NCBI GenBank assembly: GCA_020310875.1
Contig: CM035439.1
Span: 134,407,753-134,471,752 of the forward strand
DNA from: Ceratopteris richardii
Lineage: Eukaryota; Streptophyta; Polypodiopsida; Polypodiales; Pteridaceae
Length of the DNA stretch: 64,000 bases
Direction: 5' to 3'
Shown here: in pieces, positions 1-11,010 of the stretch
Layout of the letters: every line of letters begins with the position of its first letter
Position numbering within the stretch: position 1 is the stretch's first letter
Notes under the pieces: model-generated
Database searches by the model: none
Seen by the model: the letters and a program-made list of their open reading frames with translations, nothing else
Told to the model about the DNA's origin: nothing
Translations under genes and position numbers: made by a program

Positions 1-283
1 TGTGTCTAATGACACTTACTACATCTCATTTCTCTATTCCTATGCTCATACATAGTCTCTCCTTGTCTTCTCTTATGCCCCGACATTTTTCCAAAGTATT
101 TATAGGCAAATATGTACAAGTTTATGACTATTCAAAACTCTAAGTGATCTATGTCTTCACTAATGTACATATGTGTACAAATCATTCATCCTGTGAATGT
201 GTCCACCTTCTTTGCTTCTAGAATTGTTCTAATCTCCATTCTTTGTCTTCAAATCTTCAATTGGTGATTGGTCTGCACCAATA
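1..283 (-). repeat. copia 3' LTR, partial
   Basis: Direct repeat of 5415-5697. On the minus strand it follows the polypurine tract and begins TATTGGTGC where the 5' copy begins TGTTGGTGC, so the terminal TG has become TA here. The TATA-like octamer lies at 97-104. The rest of the LTR, about 760 bp by comparison with the other copy, lies before the window. Confidence 0.93.
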
Positions 284-295
284 GCTCCCCCTCAA
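284..295 (-). other. copia polypurine tract
   Basis: Minus-strand TTGAGGGGGAGC lies directly against the 3' LTR and would prime plus-strand DNA synthesis. The Gag-Pol stop codon TGA (292-294) lies within this tract, so the coding region ends at the very last usable position. Confidence 0.85.
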
Positions 296-3200
296 TCATC
301 AATTGAGGTTTCTCTAACCTTCTTTATGCCTGCCATGTCTTTAAACTTCTGTAACTTTGGTCCATCCAAGCTCTTTGTAAGCATATCAGCTATCTGATCT
401 TTTGTTGAAGTATGTATGACTTCAATCTCCTTATCCATCACTTTCTCTCTTAGAAAGTGATATTGTATCTCAATGTGTTTGGTCCTGGCATGAAAAACAG
501 GATTAGCAGCTAGATATAATGAACTCATGTTATCACCATAAATGATAGGTATGCTCTGTATAGTGTCAAAACTCTTCATTAGAGTCTTAAGCCATATCAC
601 TTCTTTTGCAGCTTCAACCATGCCTTTGTACTCTGCTTCTGTAGATGACAAAGCAACTGTATGTTGCTTCTTTGAGCACCAGGAGATTAACTTATCTCCC
701 ACATAACACATGTATCCATAGGTTGACCTTCTATCATCTAGATTACCTGCCCAATCTGCATCACTATAGATCTTGATATTTGTGTCTGATGTAAAACCAT
801 AATACAAACCTTCTTTGAGTGTACCCTTAATGTACCTCAACACTCTTTGACCTGCAATCCAATGCTCTTTCCTAGGACAATGCATGAATTGAGACAAAAC
901 CCCAACTGCATATGATAAATCAGGTCTAGTTAATGTAGCATAAATAAGACTACCAACCAAACTCTGATATTGCTTCATGTCCTTGAACTCTTCACCTCCA
1001 AATCTGCTTAATTTGTGATTCACCTCCATTGGAGTAGGTGCTACCCTGCAATCATCCATTTTAAACTTGATTAACAAGTTTCTCAAATACCTTTCTTGAG
1101 TCACATACACTCCATGTTGAGTGTATGAAATCTCCATGCCCAAGAAGTATGACAAGTCTCCCAAATCACTGATTTTGAACTCTTTCTCCATTTGCTTCTT
1201 TAAACTTTGTATGCCTTTCTCATTTGTACCTGTAAGTATGATATCATCAACATATATGCACATGTAAATAAACCCATCATCACTTGCTTTGACAAGCAAG
1301 CTACTATCAGCTTTTGATACTTGAAATCCAAGTTCTTTTAGGAACTTTACAAGTCTATAGTTCCATGCCCTTGGGGCCTGCTTCAAGCCATATAAAGCTC
1401 TCTTGAGCTTACACACATAATCTGGATATCTTCCATCTCTGAATCCTTGAGGTTGCTCCATGAAAACTTCATCTGAAATGTAACCATTCAAAAAAGCATT
1501 CTTCACATCTAATTGACACAATTTCCAACCTTTGCATGCAGCAATTGCTATAAGTGTCCTGATGGTTGTCATCTTTGCCACAGGACTATAAGTCTCATCA
1601 TAGTCAACACCATATGTCTGAGCAAACCCTTTGACAACAAGTCTAGCTTTGTACCTAGACACACTTCCATCTGCAAATCTTTTTGTCTTATAAACCCACT
1701 TACATCCAATGATCTTCTGACTATTTGTCTTTGGAACCAAATCCCATGTTTGATTCTCCATCAATGCATCATATTCTTCCTGCATAGCTTTCTCACAATT
1801 TTCTTTACCTTTTGCCACTTCATATGTAGAAGGGTCTTCATCTGCTTTAATCATGTAAGCATAATAGCTATACCTTGTAGGTTGCCATTTGTTCCTTGTA
1901 GACCTCCTAAGTTCTCCACTTCTTGAGGTTTCTGGTTCTTCATATTCAGGATCAAATCTTGGTGTTTCTTCCACTTCAACCTGCACTTCATTATTCTCTT
2001 GCTCATCAAATATCTGAACCTTTGATTTACCTTTCCTTTGGCTCACAATTTCTTCATCATCTGTATTAATATTGATAGTACCTGCATACCAAGTACCTTG
2101 CTCATCAAATGTAACATCTTTTGATACAAGGAAATGTTTTGTGGATGGATTCCACAACCTGTATCCCATCTGCTTATCATCATAACCAATAAACACATAT
2201 GTTTCAGCTTTAGGTTCCAATTTGTGCCTTAATTGTGATGGCACATATGCATAGGCCAAACATCCAAATACTTTGCAATGGTCTAGTGTAGGTCTCTTAC
2301 CCCACCATGCCTCATAAGGTGTCATTCCCTGGAAAGCTTTACAAGGTAGCCTATTGACCAAATAAGTAGCTGTGTTTACAGCCTCAGCCCACAAATAATT
2401 TGGGCAATTTTTCTCCTTCATCATGGACCTTGCAAACTCAACAAGAGTCCTATTCCTCCTTTCTGCTACACCATTTTGTTGAGGAGAGTACCTGCAAGTA
2501 ACCTCTCTTTTTATACCTGCATTCCACAAGTAATCACTGAACTCATTAGAAAAATACTCTCCCCCTCCATCTGACCTTAATCTCTTCAATTTATGTCCTG
2601 TAATTCTCTCTGCATACATATGATAATGTTTGAAAGTATTGAATACTTCTGACTTATCTTTGATCACATAGATAGTGATCCATCTGGTAGCATCATCAAC
2701 ATAAATCACATAATACCTTGAGCCATTGATACTGAAGTCCTTTGATGGTCCCCACACATCTGTGTGTACCAACTCAAGTTTCTCTGAATACATAAACCCA
2801 TGCTTAGAATAGGGTTGCTTATGAGCCTTACCTAATTGACATGCCTCACATCTGTATGTCATATGTTGACCTGCAATATTAGGCAATCCAAGCACTGAAC
2901 CATTATTAATCATGTCTTTAATACCTCTTTCATTGAAATGTCCAAGTCTCTTGTGCCAAAGATCTAACTCAGAGATCTTATGTCCTCCATAGGTGAACAA
3001 GGCATGACCAACATTACCTTGAATCTTCAATGTGAACAATCTTCCTTCTTTCTTCCCTGAAACAATTTGTTTATACCCATTGCTAGGGTCTTCCACAAAC
3101 ACTCCTTCATTAGTGAACCTTACTTCATAACCTTTTTCCACAATTTGTCCTACACTTATCAAATTCTTAGGAATTGTAGGAACATACAAGACCTTACTCA

Positions 3201-4431
3201 ATAAGGTGCTACCATCCTTGGCCTTCACTGATCCAATTGACTTCACATTGTGCTTTGTGTTGTCACCTGTTTGAACAACATGATTAGATACCTTATTCTC
3301 CAAATCAGTCATCAAGGCTATATTACCACTCAGGTGATTGCTACACCCTGAATCAATGTAGAAGACTCTTTGATCTTCACTCTGCCTTTCACAAGTTGCA
3401 TTCATTATCAATGTTGAATCTTCCTTTTGATCGGAAGCATAACTGTAGTAGGTATTGTTATATTGTTGACTTTGGAAACCTCTACCTGCATTTCTTCCAA
3501 AGTAACCCCTACTACCTCTGCCTCTGAAATTACCTCTTTGATTTCTGCCACCTCTTCCTCTCGAATTATAGTTTTGATTGTATCCTCCATTACTTTGATT
3601 GTTATGCCAACAATCATTAGCTAAATGATTTGTCTTACCACAAATCCAGCAAGCTTTGGCTCCATCTTTGTTGTTCCTGCCTCTTCCTCTACCTTTGCCA
3701 CCTCCTCTACCTCTTAGGAAGTTGGCTTGACTAGTTGTACCTTCATCTTCACCTGATTGTTGCTTTCCTTTGTTAACTTTCTTCTTGTCCTTTGAGTACA
3801 TTGCATGACCTGTACTTTTGTCACCATCTCCTTTAACATCCTGCTCAAATGTTAGCATATGACCTAGCAACTGATTTAAATCAGGAGTGAAATGATCAAG
3901 TGATAATTCTGTAGACAAAATGAATGGCTTCCATTTGTCATCACCTCTCAAACCTGTAAGGATTTGCCTTACCAATTTATCCTCCTCAGTATCTTCATCA
4001 ACAGCTCCTAATGCATCTGCAATGTCTTTCATCCTTGTTACATAGTCTGAAATGGATTGAGAGGCCTTCTTCTTGAAGGTTGTAAATTCTGCCCATAAAG
4101 ATGCCTTCCTTGACTTTGTGGTGTTTTGGAAATGCTCTTCCAAAGCATTCCATATATCACTTGCACTTTCAAGACCTCTAATGTGAGGTAGCAAGTAATC
4201 ATTGACTGCCATATAAATGATACTCCTAGCTTGAGCATCTTTCTTCATCCAACTCTTCAAATCTGTTAATTCTTCCCTAGTTGGAACACTAGGATCTCTG
4301 AATTGTGGTTTTTCTTCTTCACCTGTAATGTAAGCTATCAAATCTTTGCTCATTAGATGAGCTTCCATCCTCATTGACCATGCAGGATAGTTTTCTCTAT
4401 CCAACTTCTCTATTTGAAGAGAATCTCCCAT
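292..4431 (-). CDS. Ty1/copia Gag-Pol polyprotein
   Basis: Single 1379-aa reading frame starting at a true ATG (4431). Domains in order: Gag about 1-340 with a CCHC knuckle (CWICGKTNHLANDC, near residue 261), basic RGRG-rich patches, aspartic protease with DSG near 360, integrase zinc-binding region (HKRLGH...CEAC) near 490-560, integrase core with D (HTDVWGP), D (SDGGGEY) and E (NGVAERRNR), reverse transcriptase with YVDD near 1058, and RNase H with DADWAG and SSTEAEY near 1230-1340. Integrase before RT is the defining Ty1/copia order. No stop or frameshift is present and every catalytic motif I looked for is there. The product would form cytoplasmic particles, copy its RNA and integrate the cDNA in the nucleus. 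Confidence 0.97.
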   Translation of the reverse strand: MGDSLQIEKLDRENYPAWSMRMEAHLMSKDLIAYITGEEEKPQFRDPSVPTREELTDLKSWMKKDAQARSIIYMAVNDYLLPHIRGLESASDIWNALEEHFQNTTKSRKASLWAEFTTFKKKASQSISDYVTRMKDIADALGAVDEDTEEDKLVRQILTGLRGDDKWKPFILSTELSLDHFTPDLNQLLGHMLTFEQDVKGDGDKSTGHAMYSKDKKKVNKGKQQSGEDEGTTSQANFLRGRGGGKGRGRGRNNKDGAKACWICGKTNHLANDCWHNNQSNGGYNQNYNSRGRGGRNQRGNFRGRGSRGYFGRNAGRGFQSQQYNNTYYSYASDQKEDSTLIMNATCERQSEDQRVFYIDSGCSNHLSGNIALMTDLENKVSNHVVQTGDNTKHNVKSIGSVKAKDGSTLLSKVLYVPTIPKNLISVGQIVEKGYEVRFTNEGVFVEDPSNGYKQIVSGKKEGRLFTLKIQGNVGHALFTYGGHKISELDLWHKRLGHFNERGIKDMINNGSVLGLPNIAGQHMTYRCEACQLGKAHKQPYSKHGFMYSEKLELVHTDVWGPSKDFSINGSRYYVIYVDDATRWITIYVIKDKSEVFNTFKHYHMYAERITGHKLKRLRSDGGGEYFSNEFSDYLWNAGIKREVTCRYSPQQNGVAERRNRTLVEFARSMMKEKNCPNYLWAEAVNTATYLVNRLPCKAFQGMTPYEAWWGKRPTLDHCKVFGCLAYAYVPSQLRHKLEPKAETYVFIGYDDKQMGYRLWNPSTKHFLVSKDVTFDEQGTWYAGTININTDDEEIVSQRKGKSKVQIFDEQENNEVQVEVEETPRFDPEYEEPETSRSGELRRSTRNKWQPTRYSYYAYMIKADEDPSTYEVAKGKENCEKAMQEEYDALMENQTWDLVPKTNSQKIIGCKWVYKTKRFADGSVSRYKARLVVKGFAQTYGVDYDETYSPVAKMTTIRTLIAIAACKGWKLCQLDVKNAFLNGYISDEVFMEQPQGFRDGRYPDYVCKLKRALYGLKQAPRAWNYRLVKFLKELGFQVSKADSSLLVKASDDGFIYMCIYVDDIILTGTNEKGIQSLKKQMEKEFKISDLGDLSYFLGMEISYTQHGVYVTQERYLRNLLIKFKMDDCRVAPTPMEVNHKLSRFGGEEFKDMKQYQSLVGSLIYATLTRPDLSYAVGVLSQFMHCPRKEHWIAGQRVLRYIKGTLKEGLYYGFTSDTNIKIYSDADWAGNLDDRRSTYGYMCYVGDKLISWCSKKQHTVALSSTEAEYKGMVEAAKEVIWLKTLMKSFDTIQSIPIIYGDNMSSLYLAANPVFHARTKHIEIQYHFLREKVMDKEIEVIHTSTKDQIADMLTKSLDGPKLQKFKDMAGIKKVRETSIDD

Positions 4432-4641
4432 CCTTCCTTCACCTGTATATTGAATTCTTTAACCTTTATAAAGTATAAGGTTGCCTTTACTTCGAATGAT
4501 ACTCCTTTTGACTTCCTTGATGTCGTATGATCTCCTTCTCAAGCTTTCCTTGCAAGCTTTCACCCTTTGAATCTTCAGATGTCAAATTCTTTGTAGCTGC
4601 AGCAGTCGGGATCCTCCTTTTCTTCAATTCTGATGCTTCCT

Positions 4642-4653
4642 GCTCTGATACCA
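4642..4653 (-). other. copia primer-binding site (initiator tRNA-Met)
   Basis: Minus-strand TGGTATCAGAGC is the classic complement of the plant initiator tRNA-Met 3' end. It lies one base inside the 5' LTR boundary. A leader of about 210 bp (4432-4641) separates it from the Gag-Pol ATG. Confidence 0.92.
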
Positions 4654-4654
4654 C

Positions 4655-5697
4655 TGATGGAGAGTGTTAATCTCCAAAAGAACAACCTAATCTTGAATTT
4701 AGAACACCTCTATATCAAGAGTAAGTCAAAACCTTCACCAATTTAAGAGATCAATGACCAAATATCAATTTCTTGACTAAACTGTGAAGGAGGAAATTAC
4801 TCAGAAAGTCTGCTGCATAAATCTTGCTCATTGACTGAGTAAATGTGTAAAGTTTTTTATGAAACTTTGCACAAGATGTTGCCTAAAGATTGCGCACCTT
4901 CTCCAAGTCAAATCACTCCAAAAGATTCAGTAGATCTTGAGAAATCTACTTACCAAGTCAGCTATGTCTAAATCTGCACTTCTGAGAAGTCGATTTAGAC
5001 ACCCTTAACTTCTTAACTTTAATTCTCTCAGTATAGAACCCGTTTAAGCAAATGCTTTTAGCCACGAGTAGCTTACCTTCCAACTTAAAGATTAAGTGCT
5101 TACTTGCACAAAACTTTAAACTGTGGAGTGAGAAATGATCAAATCATTAAGATCAAAATTTGCGCCTGTTTCAGGAACCAGTGAGTACTTTCTCACATGT
5201 AAATGTTCCTACACACAATTCTCTTAGCCTGATCACAATTAGACTCTCAAACTCTAGCCATAGATTGATTAACTATGAGCTTAGACATCTCCAAAAGGAA
5301 TTCACAAAAGATTTACTACACAAGGAGAAAACTCAGAAACTTCGGGCGCAAAAATTCTGACATTTCTGAAGAAGACTACAACTGAATGAGAGAGAGACTT
5401 CAACTCTCTTGTCATGTGTCTAATGACACTTACTACATCTCATTTCTCTATTCCTATGCTCATACATAGTCTCTCCTTGTCTTCTCTTATGCCCCGACAT
5501 TTTTCCAAAGTATTTATAGGCAAATATGTACAAGTTTATGACTATTCAAAACTCTAAGTGATCTATGTCTTCACTAATGTACATATGTGTACAAATCATT
5601 CATCCTGTGAATGTGTCCACCTTCTTTGCTTCTAGAATTGTTCTAATCTCCATTCTTTGTCTTCAAATCTTCAATTGGTGATTGGTCTGCACCAACA
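4655..5697 (-). repeat. copia 5' LTR, complete (1043 bp)
   Basis: Runs on the minus strand from TGTTGGTGC at 5697 to ...CCATCA at 4655, next to the primer-binding site. The outer boundary is fixed by alignment with 1-283. The inner boundary is placed at the first CA before the primer-binding site and could be off by a few bases. Confidence 0.88.
5511..5518 (-). promoter_or_regulatory. TATA box in copia 5' LTR
   Basis: Minus-strand TATAAATA about 180 bp from the LTR start, a sensible place for the retrotransposon core promoter. The same octamer is at 97-104 in the 3' LTR. Assigned from sequence only. Confidence 0.55.
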
Positions 5698-8444
5698 TCC
5701 ATCCCATAGGACTTGTACGCAATGTACCAATCACTTTACAAGGTACAACATTTAAAATGACCTTCGTCATACTAGATTTACCGGAATCCACTCTTGATTA
5801 CAACCTCCTTTTCGGCCGACCTTGGCTGAAGCATACTAAGGTGATACAGGATTGGTCTGCACAAGAGCTCACTTTCAAGGATAAAAATCATAAATACGTT
5901 GTAAAATTAGATGCTATACAACCTTGCGAGTTGCATGCTAGATCGTATTTGGCAGAACCAGTTCATATGCTAGATGGTCTGTGAGATGATGAAGAAGAAG
6001 AATTTTTAAAAAATAATATTGATTTGATTTCCCTAGGAACTGTTGATCTATAATTTGTTGTAGATAATTGGAACCCTGCAGTTTGTACGGTAATGACTGT
6101 AACAGAAGAAGATAAGAAGGAAGATACCGCTGCTATAGATGACGCTCAACTGCAACAACTTTTTAAGCCAGCTGACGATACAGAGAAGCCTCGACAATTT
6201 TATGTTCCAGAAGATCAGTTGATCACTTATAATTTAGGTGATGAAGATCATCCGCGCCCTGTGAAGATAAAGCAAAACTTACCGGAAACATTTCAAGCAG
6301 GCTTAATCCAGCTACTCCGAGAATTCTCCGACGTCTTTGCATGGGATTACAAAGATATGAAAGGATTGGACCCGCGCATCTATCAACACAGAGTCATGTT
6401 GAAGTCGGAAGTTAAACCGAACAAACAACCCAGCTACCGGATGAATCCAAACTATGCATCACAGGTAAAGGCAGAACTTGATAGGCTACTTAAAGTCGGA
6501 TTTATTGTACCAATAGAACATGCTGAATGGATCTCACCAATTGTTATTGTCCCGAAAAAGAATAAGCAGTTGCGAATATGTGTAGATTACCGGAAACTGA
6601 ACGCAGCTACAGTGCCTGATCCTTTTCCGATCCCTTTTCTTGACACAATGCTTGATAGAGTAGCAGGACATGAAATGTATTCATTTTTAGATGGGTACAG
6701 TGGATATAATCAAGTTAGAATGGCTGAACAGGATATACCAAAGACTGCCTTCATTACCAACTGGGGTGTATTTGCTTGTACTGCTATGTGGTTTGGATTA
6801 AGAAATGCCCCAAGTACATTCCAAAGGTGCATGCAGGAAATAATTTCTCCTTATCTTACCTCTTTTATGCAAGTCTAACTTGACGATTTTTCAATTTTTG
6901 GTAAGATGATAGCACACTTGCTCCATTTACGGTGCTGCTTTGAAAAATGCAGAGAATACAGACTCTATTTGAACCCAAACAAATCCGTGTTTGTGGTTTC
7001 ATGTGGCAAGTTACTTGGTCACATTGTATCTGCACAAGGTATACAGGTGGATCCAGATAAAATTTCAGCTGTGTTAGAAGCTCCAGTGCCCACTACACCG
7101 AAGGAAGTTATGTGCTTCATGGGCCAAGTAAGATGGCATGGTTGACACTTACGATGGCTTGCTCACTTGGCAATACCTTTGAGCAAATTAATCACCAAGA
7201 CTCCTCGACAGTTTGAGTGGACTCAGGAATGTCAGATAGCATTTGATTGTTTAAAGAGTTTATTAACACAAGTTCCCATCTTACAGCCTCCGGACTGGGA
7301 TCACCCATTTCATGTATTTGTTGATGCTTCAGATATAGCAATAGGAAGCGTTTTGATGCAACAAACTGATAAGTGGTTCAGACCAGTGTACTATGCAAGT
7401 CGCAGATTAGTCCCTGCTGAAAAGAATTACTCTGTAACAGAAAGAGAATGTCTTGGGCTAGTATATTCTATCAAGAAATTCAAACATTATTTGCTGGGCC
7501 ATAAATTTACTTTTCATGTAGATCATGCTGCACTTGTCTATCTAGTTCAGCAACAGCATCTAGGTGGTCGATTAGCACGATGGGTTCTGCTTTTACAAGA
7601 GTTTGACTACAAAGTCATTCATCGGCCAGGCAGTTCACATGCCTTAGCAGATTATGCAACCAGATGGGCAGAAGCCTGGGCTTTACGGTCTGCTACAGCT
7701 GTTGCGGTAGCAAAGTGTCTGCTAACCGATGTCTTTCCACGTTTTGGCTTACCACTGGAACTTGTTACAGATCAAGGCACTCATTTTGTCAACAATCTAA
7801 TAAAAGTACTCACACATTGGTTTCAGGTCACACATAAGTTTAGTTCACCATATTATCCTCGTGCAAATGGCCTGGCTGAGAGTACAAACAAATCATTGCT
7901 GAATATGCTCCGAAAACTCATTTTAGAAGCACCGGAAAGATGGGATCAACTGCTACCTGCAGTATTATGGGCATACCGGACTACATACAAGGTAACAATA
8001 GGATTAACACCTTTCAAACTAGCTTATGGATTAGAAGCAATAGCACCAATGGAGATAGTTATACCAAGTTTACGAGTAGCAATCGCTCAGAAACTGCTAC
8101 CGAAAGACTCACTGTCATTTCGGTTGGATACACTCAGAGAGTTAGACGAGCAACGATGGCACAGTTTTTTAACTATGCAGGAAGTACAACTAAGACACGC
8201 TCGGATGCATGATCGACACTTGAAAACTCCAGTTTTTACGGTGGGACAACTTGTCCTTTTTTATAATGCAAAGTCGAATCGGTCTGCTGGTAAATTCAAA
8301 TTACGATGGTATGACCCTTACCGGATTTCAGAACAAGTGGGCCCAACAACTTTTCGGTTGACTACGTTGCCCGAAAACCCTCTTCCGAAAGTCATCAACC
8401 GTTCGAAGCTGCGGCCATACCAACACGCCTCTAACCCGCACTGA
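5698..8444 (+). pseudogene. Element A pol remnant (protease-RT-RNase H-integrase)
   Basis: One continuous frame broken by stops at 5982 (TGA), about 6051 (TAA), 6876 (TAA) and 7143 (TGA). Recognisable parts: protease C-terminal half with LLFGRPWL (about 5813-5836), RT from the acidic linker through VPKKN and FLDGYSGYNQ, RNase H with VDASDIAIGS and TERECLGLVY, and the integrase core's second and third acidic residues in TDQGTHF and NGLAESTNKS, followed by a GPY/F-like C-terminus. The stop at 6876 replaces the first residue of the RT catalytic motif, leaving *LDD. Near 7646-7665 the end of RNase H is joined straight to the middle of integrase. The zinc domain and first catalytic Asp are missing, so the element could not integrate by itself. 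Confidence 0.93.
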
Positions 8445-8798
8445 AACGTTTTTTGGTGGGCCGCGTCGTTTGGTGCTCGCTTTTCTTTCATTTTCTTTTC
8501 CTTTCTTTTATTTTATTTTTGCGTGCTTAATAATTTAAGTCTGTAAATATCTGTGTCTTGATTAATAATTATGTCATAAGCCGCCCTGCCCTTTCCAGCT
8601 GCTAACACATGCACACCCAAGTTAAAGAAGCGATCATCTCAACGTCGCACGATGATTACTGATTTTTAATTATAGTCCACTGCAGCGCATCTACTTAACC
8701 TTCTCCAGTTCGCCGAAAAACGCTATTGTGTTTATGTGATTGTGCTCTGTGTTTTACCTGTGCTCTGTGTACCTGTGTTTTGTGTCTTCGTGTGCGCG
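8445..8798 (+). other. Element A spacer between pol and the 3' gene
   Basis: 354 bp without a supported gene. T-rich stretches lie at 8480-8520. A candidate 3' splice site, a pyrimidine run ending in CAG, is at about 8583-8598. In frame with the next gene there are upstream GTG codons but no upstream ATG before 8799. A run of hydrophobic codons just before that ATG could look like a signal peptide only if a GTG start were used, which I do not favour. Confidence 0.5.
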
Positions 8799-10940
8799 AT
8801 GGAAGCCTTGGCTAACTATGCCGCTTTCCGTGATGGTCTCCCTACCGAGGTAGGAGAGTACCTGCGCATACGTTGGTTGGCAAACTTTGTTGAACTGCCT
8901 TGGCATTCAGTGGAGTCCCACCCATTCTTCGCCAACATCATCTCCACCATCGCCAACACACCCGCCAATGAGCAAAGATGGGCTATCACTTCCTTACCCT
9001 CCCGAACACTTATCACATTGCAAGCCTTTGCAGAAGCTTTTAGACTCCCGTCGCAAGGCCGAGAAAATGGCCCAAGCCTGACAACTGCTCGAATGATTGA
9101 GCTATTTCCCAGACATTCATCTAACGAGTATGCAATCCTCTACCGATCGGAACCCGAACGATCAGCCCTCCAATTTTTAGTAGCCATACTCAACCTCCAA
9201 AAACGCACATATGGAATATCCCGCCCTTTCTACTCCGCCATAGAATTAGCCGCACGAGAACCTGTAAACTTTGCCTCTTTCTTCTTCCACCGCATCCACA
9301 AGGAATGCGTAGCTATCATGAAACAGGTAAACAAAGGAGGCACACCGAGATCCAGACTACCACACATCATTTCATTTCTCTTTCCTGCCATACTCGCAAC
9401 GCAACCACCACCCAAGGGACCAATTCTGCGACACGAAGAGTCAATACAGCTGTGGGACGACGAGGAAGAAGACGAAGAGGAATTAAATCAACTATTTCGA
9501 AGAAAAAGAATAAGGATTAGCTCTTCTGAAAGCGAAGCACAAGGATCTACCGGAGGGAACAATGAGGGAAACAAAGAAGATGATAAACAGGATGAAGAAA
9601 CATTCCACGACACCACAACCTCCATGCAGAATGAATCCTCTGCGCAATCTTCCCAAGAGCAACAACAAGAAACTCGTACTGAAGCTGAAACAACATCAAC
9701 CGAAGAAACATCAAAGCAGCAGTCTCAAGAAGAACAACAAATAGATGAAGAACGAGCTGCTAAGGAAGCACTGGACAGACTACTAAAGGCAGTGGAATCC
9801 ACAATCGCAGAACAGGAACAACAAGCCGCCAATTAGGTAACAAATCAAACCATCCTTCCCACTCCCACACCGGAACCTCCCATCATCCCCATCCAGCCCA
9901 TTCACCCTGCCGAAACCGCCAAGTCCTCATCCTCCTCCCTCAACTACTCTCCACCAAACTCCCAGAAGCTTCTCAACGCATCCTCTTCCCAACCACAACC
10001 CCAACTACCCCTTCCTTCCATTCCCATGCTTTCCGAACTGGCCAATATGGGTCAAGTTCTGATCAATTTATCTCAGCAACTGCCCATCCACATGAAGGCA
10101 GCCACAGACAGTATCCGCAACGTGCTACAACATAAAGTTGACATGCTAGAAGCTGACATCATCCCCCTACAAGAAGAAGTACTAATTGCCAAAGCCGAAA
10201 ACCAATCCCTGCAAGAGCAATTGAATGAATTACAAGCAAAACTCACCGAACAGGAGATGCTGATCAATTAGAGAGATGCGGCAATGGCAGCACTTACAGA
10301 AAAAGAAGAACTACTGCAAATTGCCAATGAAGAAATCAACAAAATGAAGAAGGACATACAAGACAAAGAAGACGTCCGAATTGCATTGGGCAATCTACTA
10401 GATGAAACCAGAAAGCAACTACAAGAACTGGTGCAGCAGAGTCAAGAACAGCAATTGCAGCAGAAAAGAACAGAAGAAGAACTGCATAGAACCAACGAAA
10501 ATTTGAAAGACGTAAATAATATGCTCAAGCACTACCTAACAAAGGAAGGGCAGACACAGAAGCTCATTGCAAATCTCAAACGCGAGAAGGACTCATACAT
10601 CAAGACTGTATATTTTCAAGTTCAGGAGATAGAGAGGCGCGAAAATCAACTGGCAAACATTAAAGAAAGAGTACAGAAGATGGAACAACAACTCGAAGAA
10701 ATGAAGACGTCCAGAGATGTTGCATTCGCCAATGACTTTTATCTGCAAGAGGCCTTTCTGCAAACGCAAGCAGAAATTTTGTTAACCGAAGCCATAGCCA
10801 TAAGTTCTGTTAGAGTAGATGCCCAGGTACTAGAACCCGATACATTAAAACAATTATTAGAAACCCTTAAGAAAAAGATCACCCTTACATTTAGATTAGC
10901 CCGAAACATGTACTTAGAAGGAATAGTCGATGAGCAGTAA
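8799..10940 (+). pseudogene. Element A 3' gene (aORF-like, coiled-coil protein), two in-frame stops
   Basis: Begins MEALANYAAF at the first in-frame ATG and stays in one frame to 10940, about 713 codons. It is interrupted by TAG at 9834-9836 and TAG at 10269-10271. The first 220 residues look globular and helical. Then come an acidic stretch (DDEEEDEEELNQLF), a Gln/Glu/Thr-rich low-complexity region, a proline-rich segment, and a long coiled coil from about 10026 to 10880 rich in Glu, Gln, Lys and Leu. This order (helical domain, acidic or Pro-rich middle, coiled coil, located after pol) resembles the 3' genes of B, D and E, but I see no convincing residue-level match. There is no membrane anchor, so it does not look like an envelope gene. 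Function unknown. Confidence 0.75.
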
Positions 10941-11010
10941 TTTTGTAAAAACTTGCGGGTTTGAGTCCATCATGCGTGCCAGTGTTAGTCGACCGACAGA
11001 GTGGGACAGG

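Larger units (their letters stand above)
1..5697 (-). mobile_element. Ty1/copia LTR retrotransposon (3' LTR cut by window start)
   Basis: Element on the minus strand with a 5' LTR at 4655-5697, a primer-binding site at 4642-4653, one uninterrupted Gag-Pol gene at 292-4431, a polypurine tract at 284-295 and the first 283 bp of the 3' LTR at 1-283. The two LTR segments align at a constant offset of 5414 bp. The only difference I noticed over 283 bp is at 282 (T) versus 5696 (C). The near identity and the open gene indicate a recent insertion that may still be autonomous. The right edge at 5697/5698 cuts into the protease region of gypsy element A. The target duplication cannot be checked because the other edge is outside the window. 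Confidence 0.95.

Noticed and set aside
5682-5984. Small plus-strand gene starting in the copia LTR
   Set aside because: It is the protease remnant of element A with a few LTR codons in front. The insertion joined them.
8736-8798. Signal peptide for the element A 3' gene (hydrophobic MIVLCVLPVLCV-like start)
   Set aside because: That start codon is GTG. The first in-frame ATG is at 8799, and no membrane anchor occurs later, so a secreted or envelope role is not supported.
5982-10271. Stop codons of element A corrected by RNA editing or a variant genetic code
   Set aside because: The stops include TAA, TAG and TGA, the RT motif and integrase are also damaged by non-stop changes, and editing of this kind is known from organelles rather than nuclear retrotransposons.
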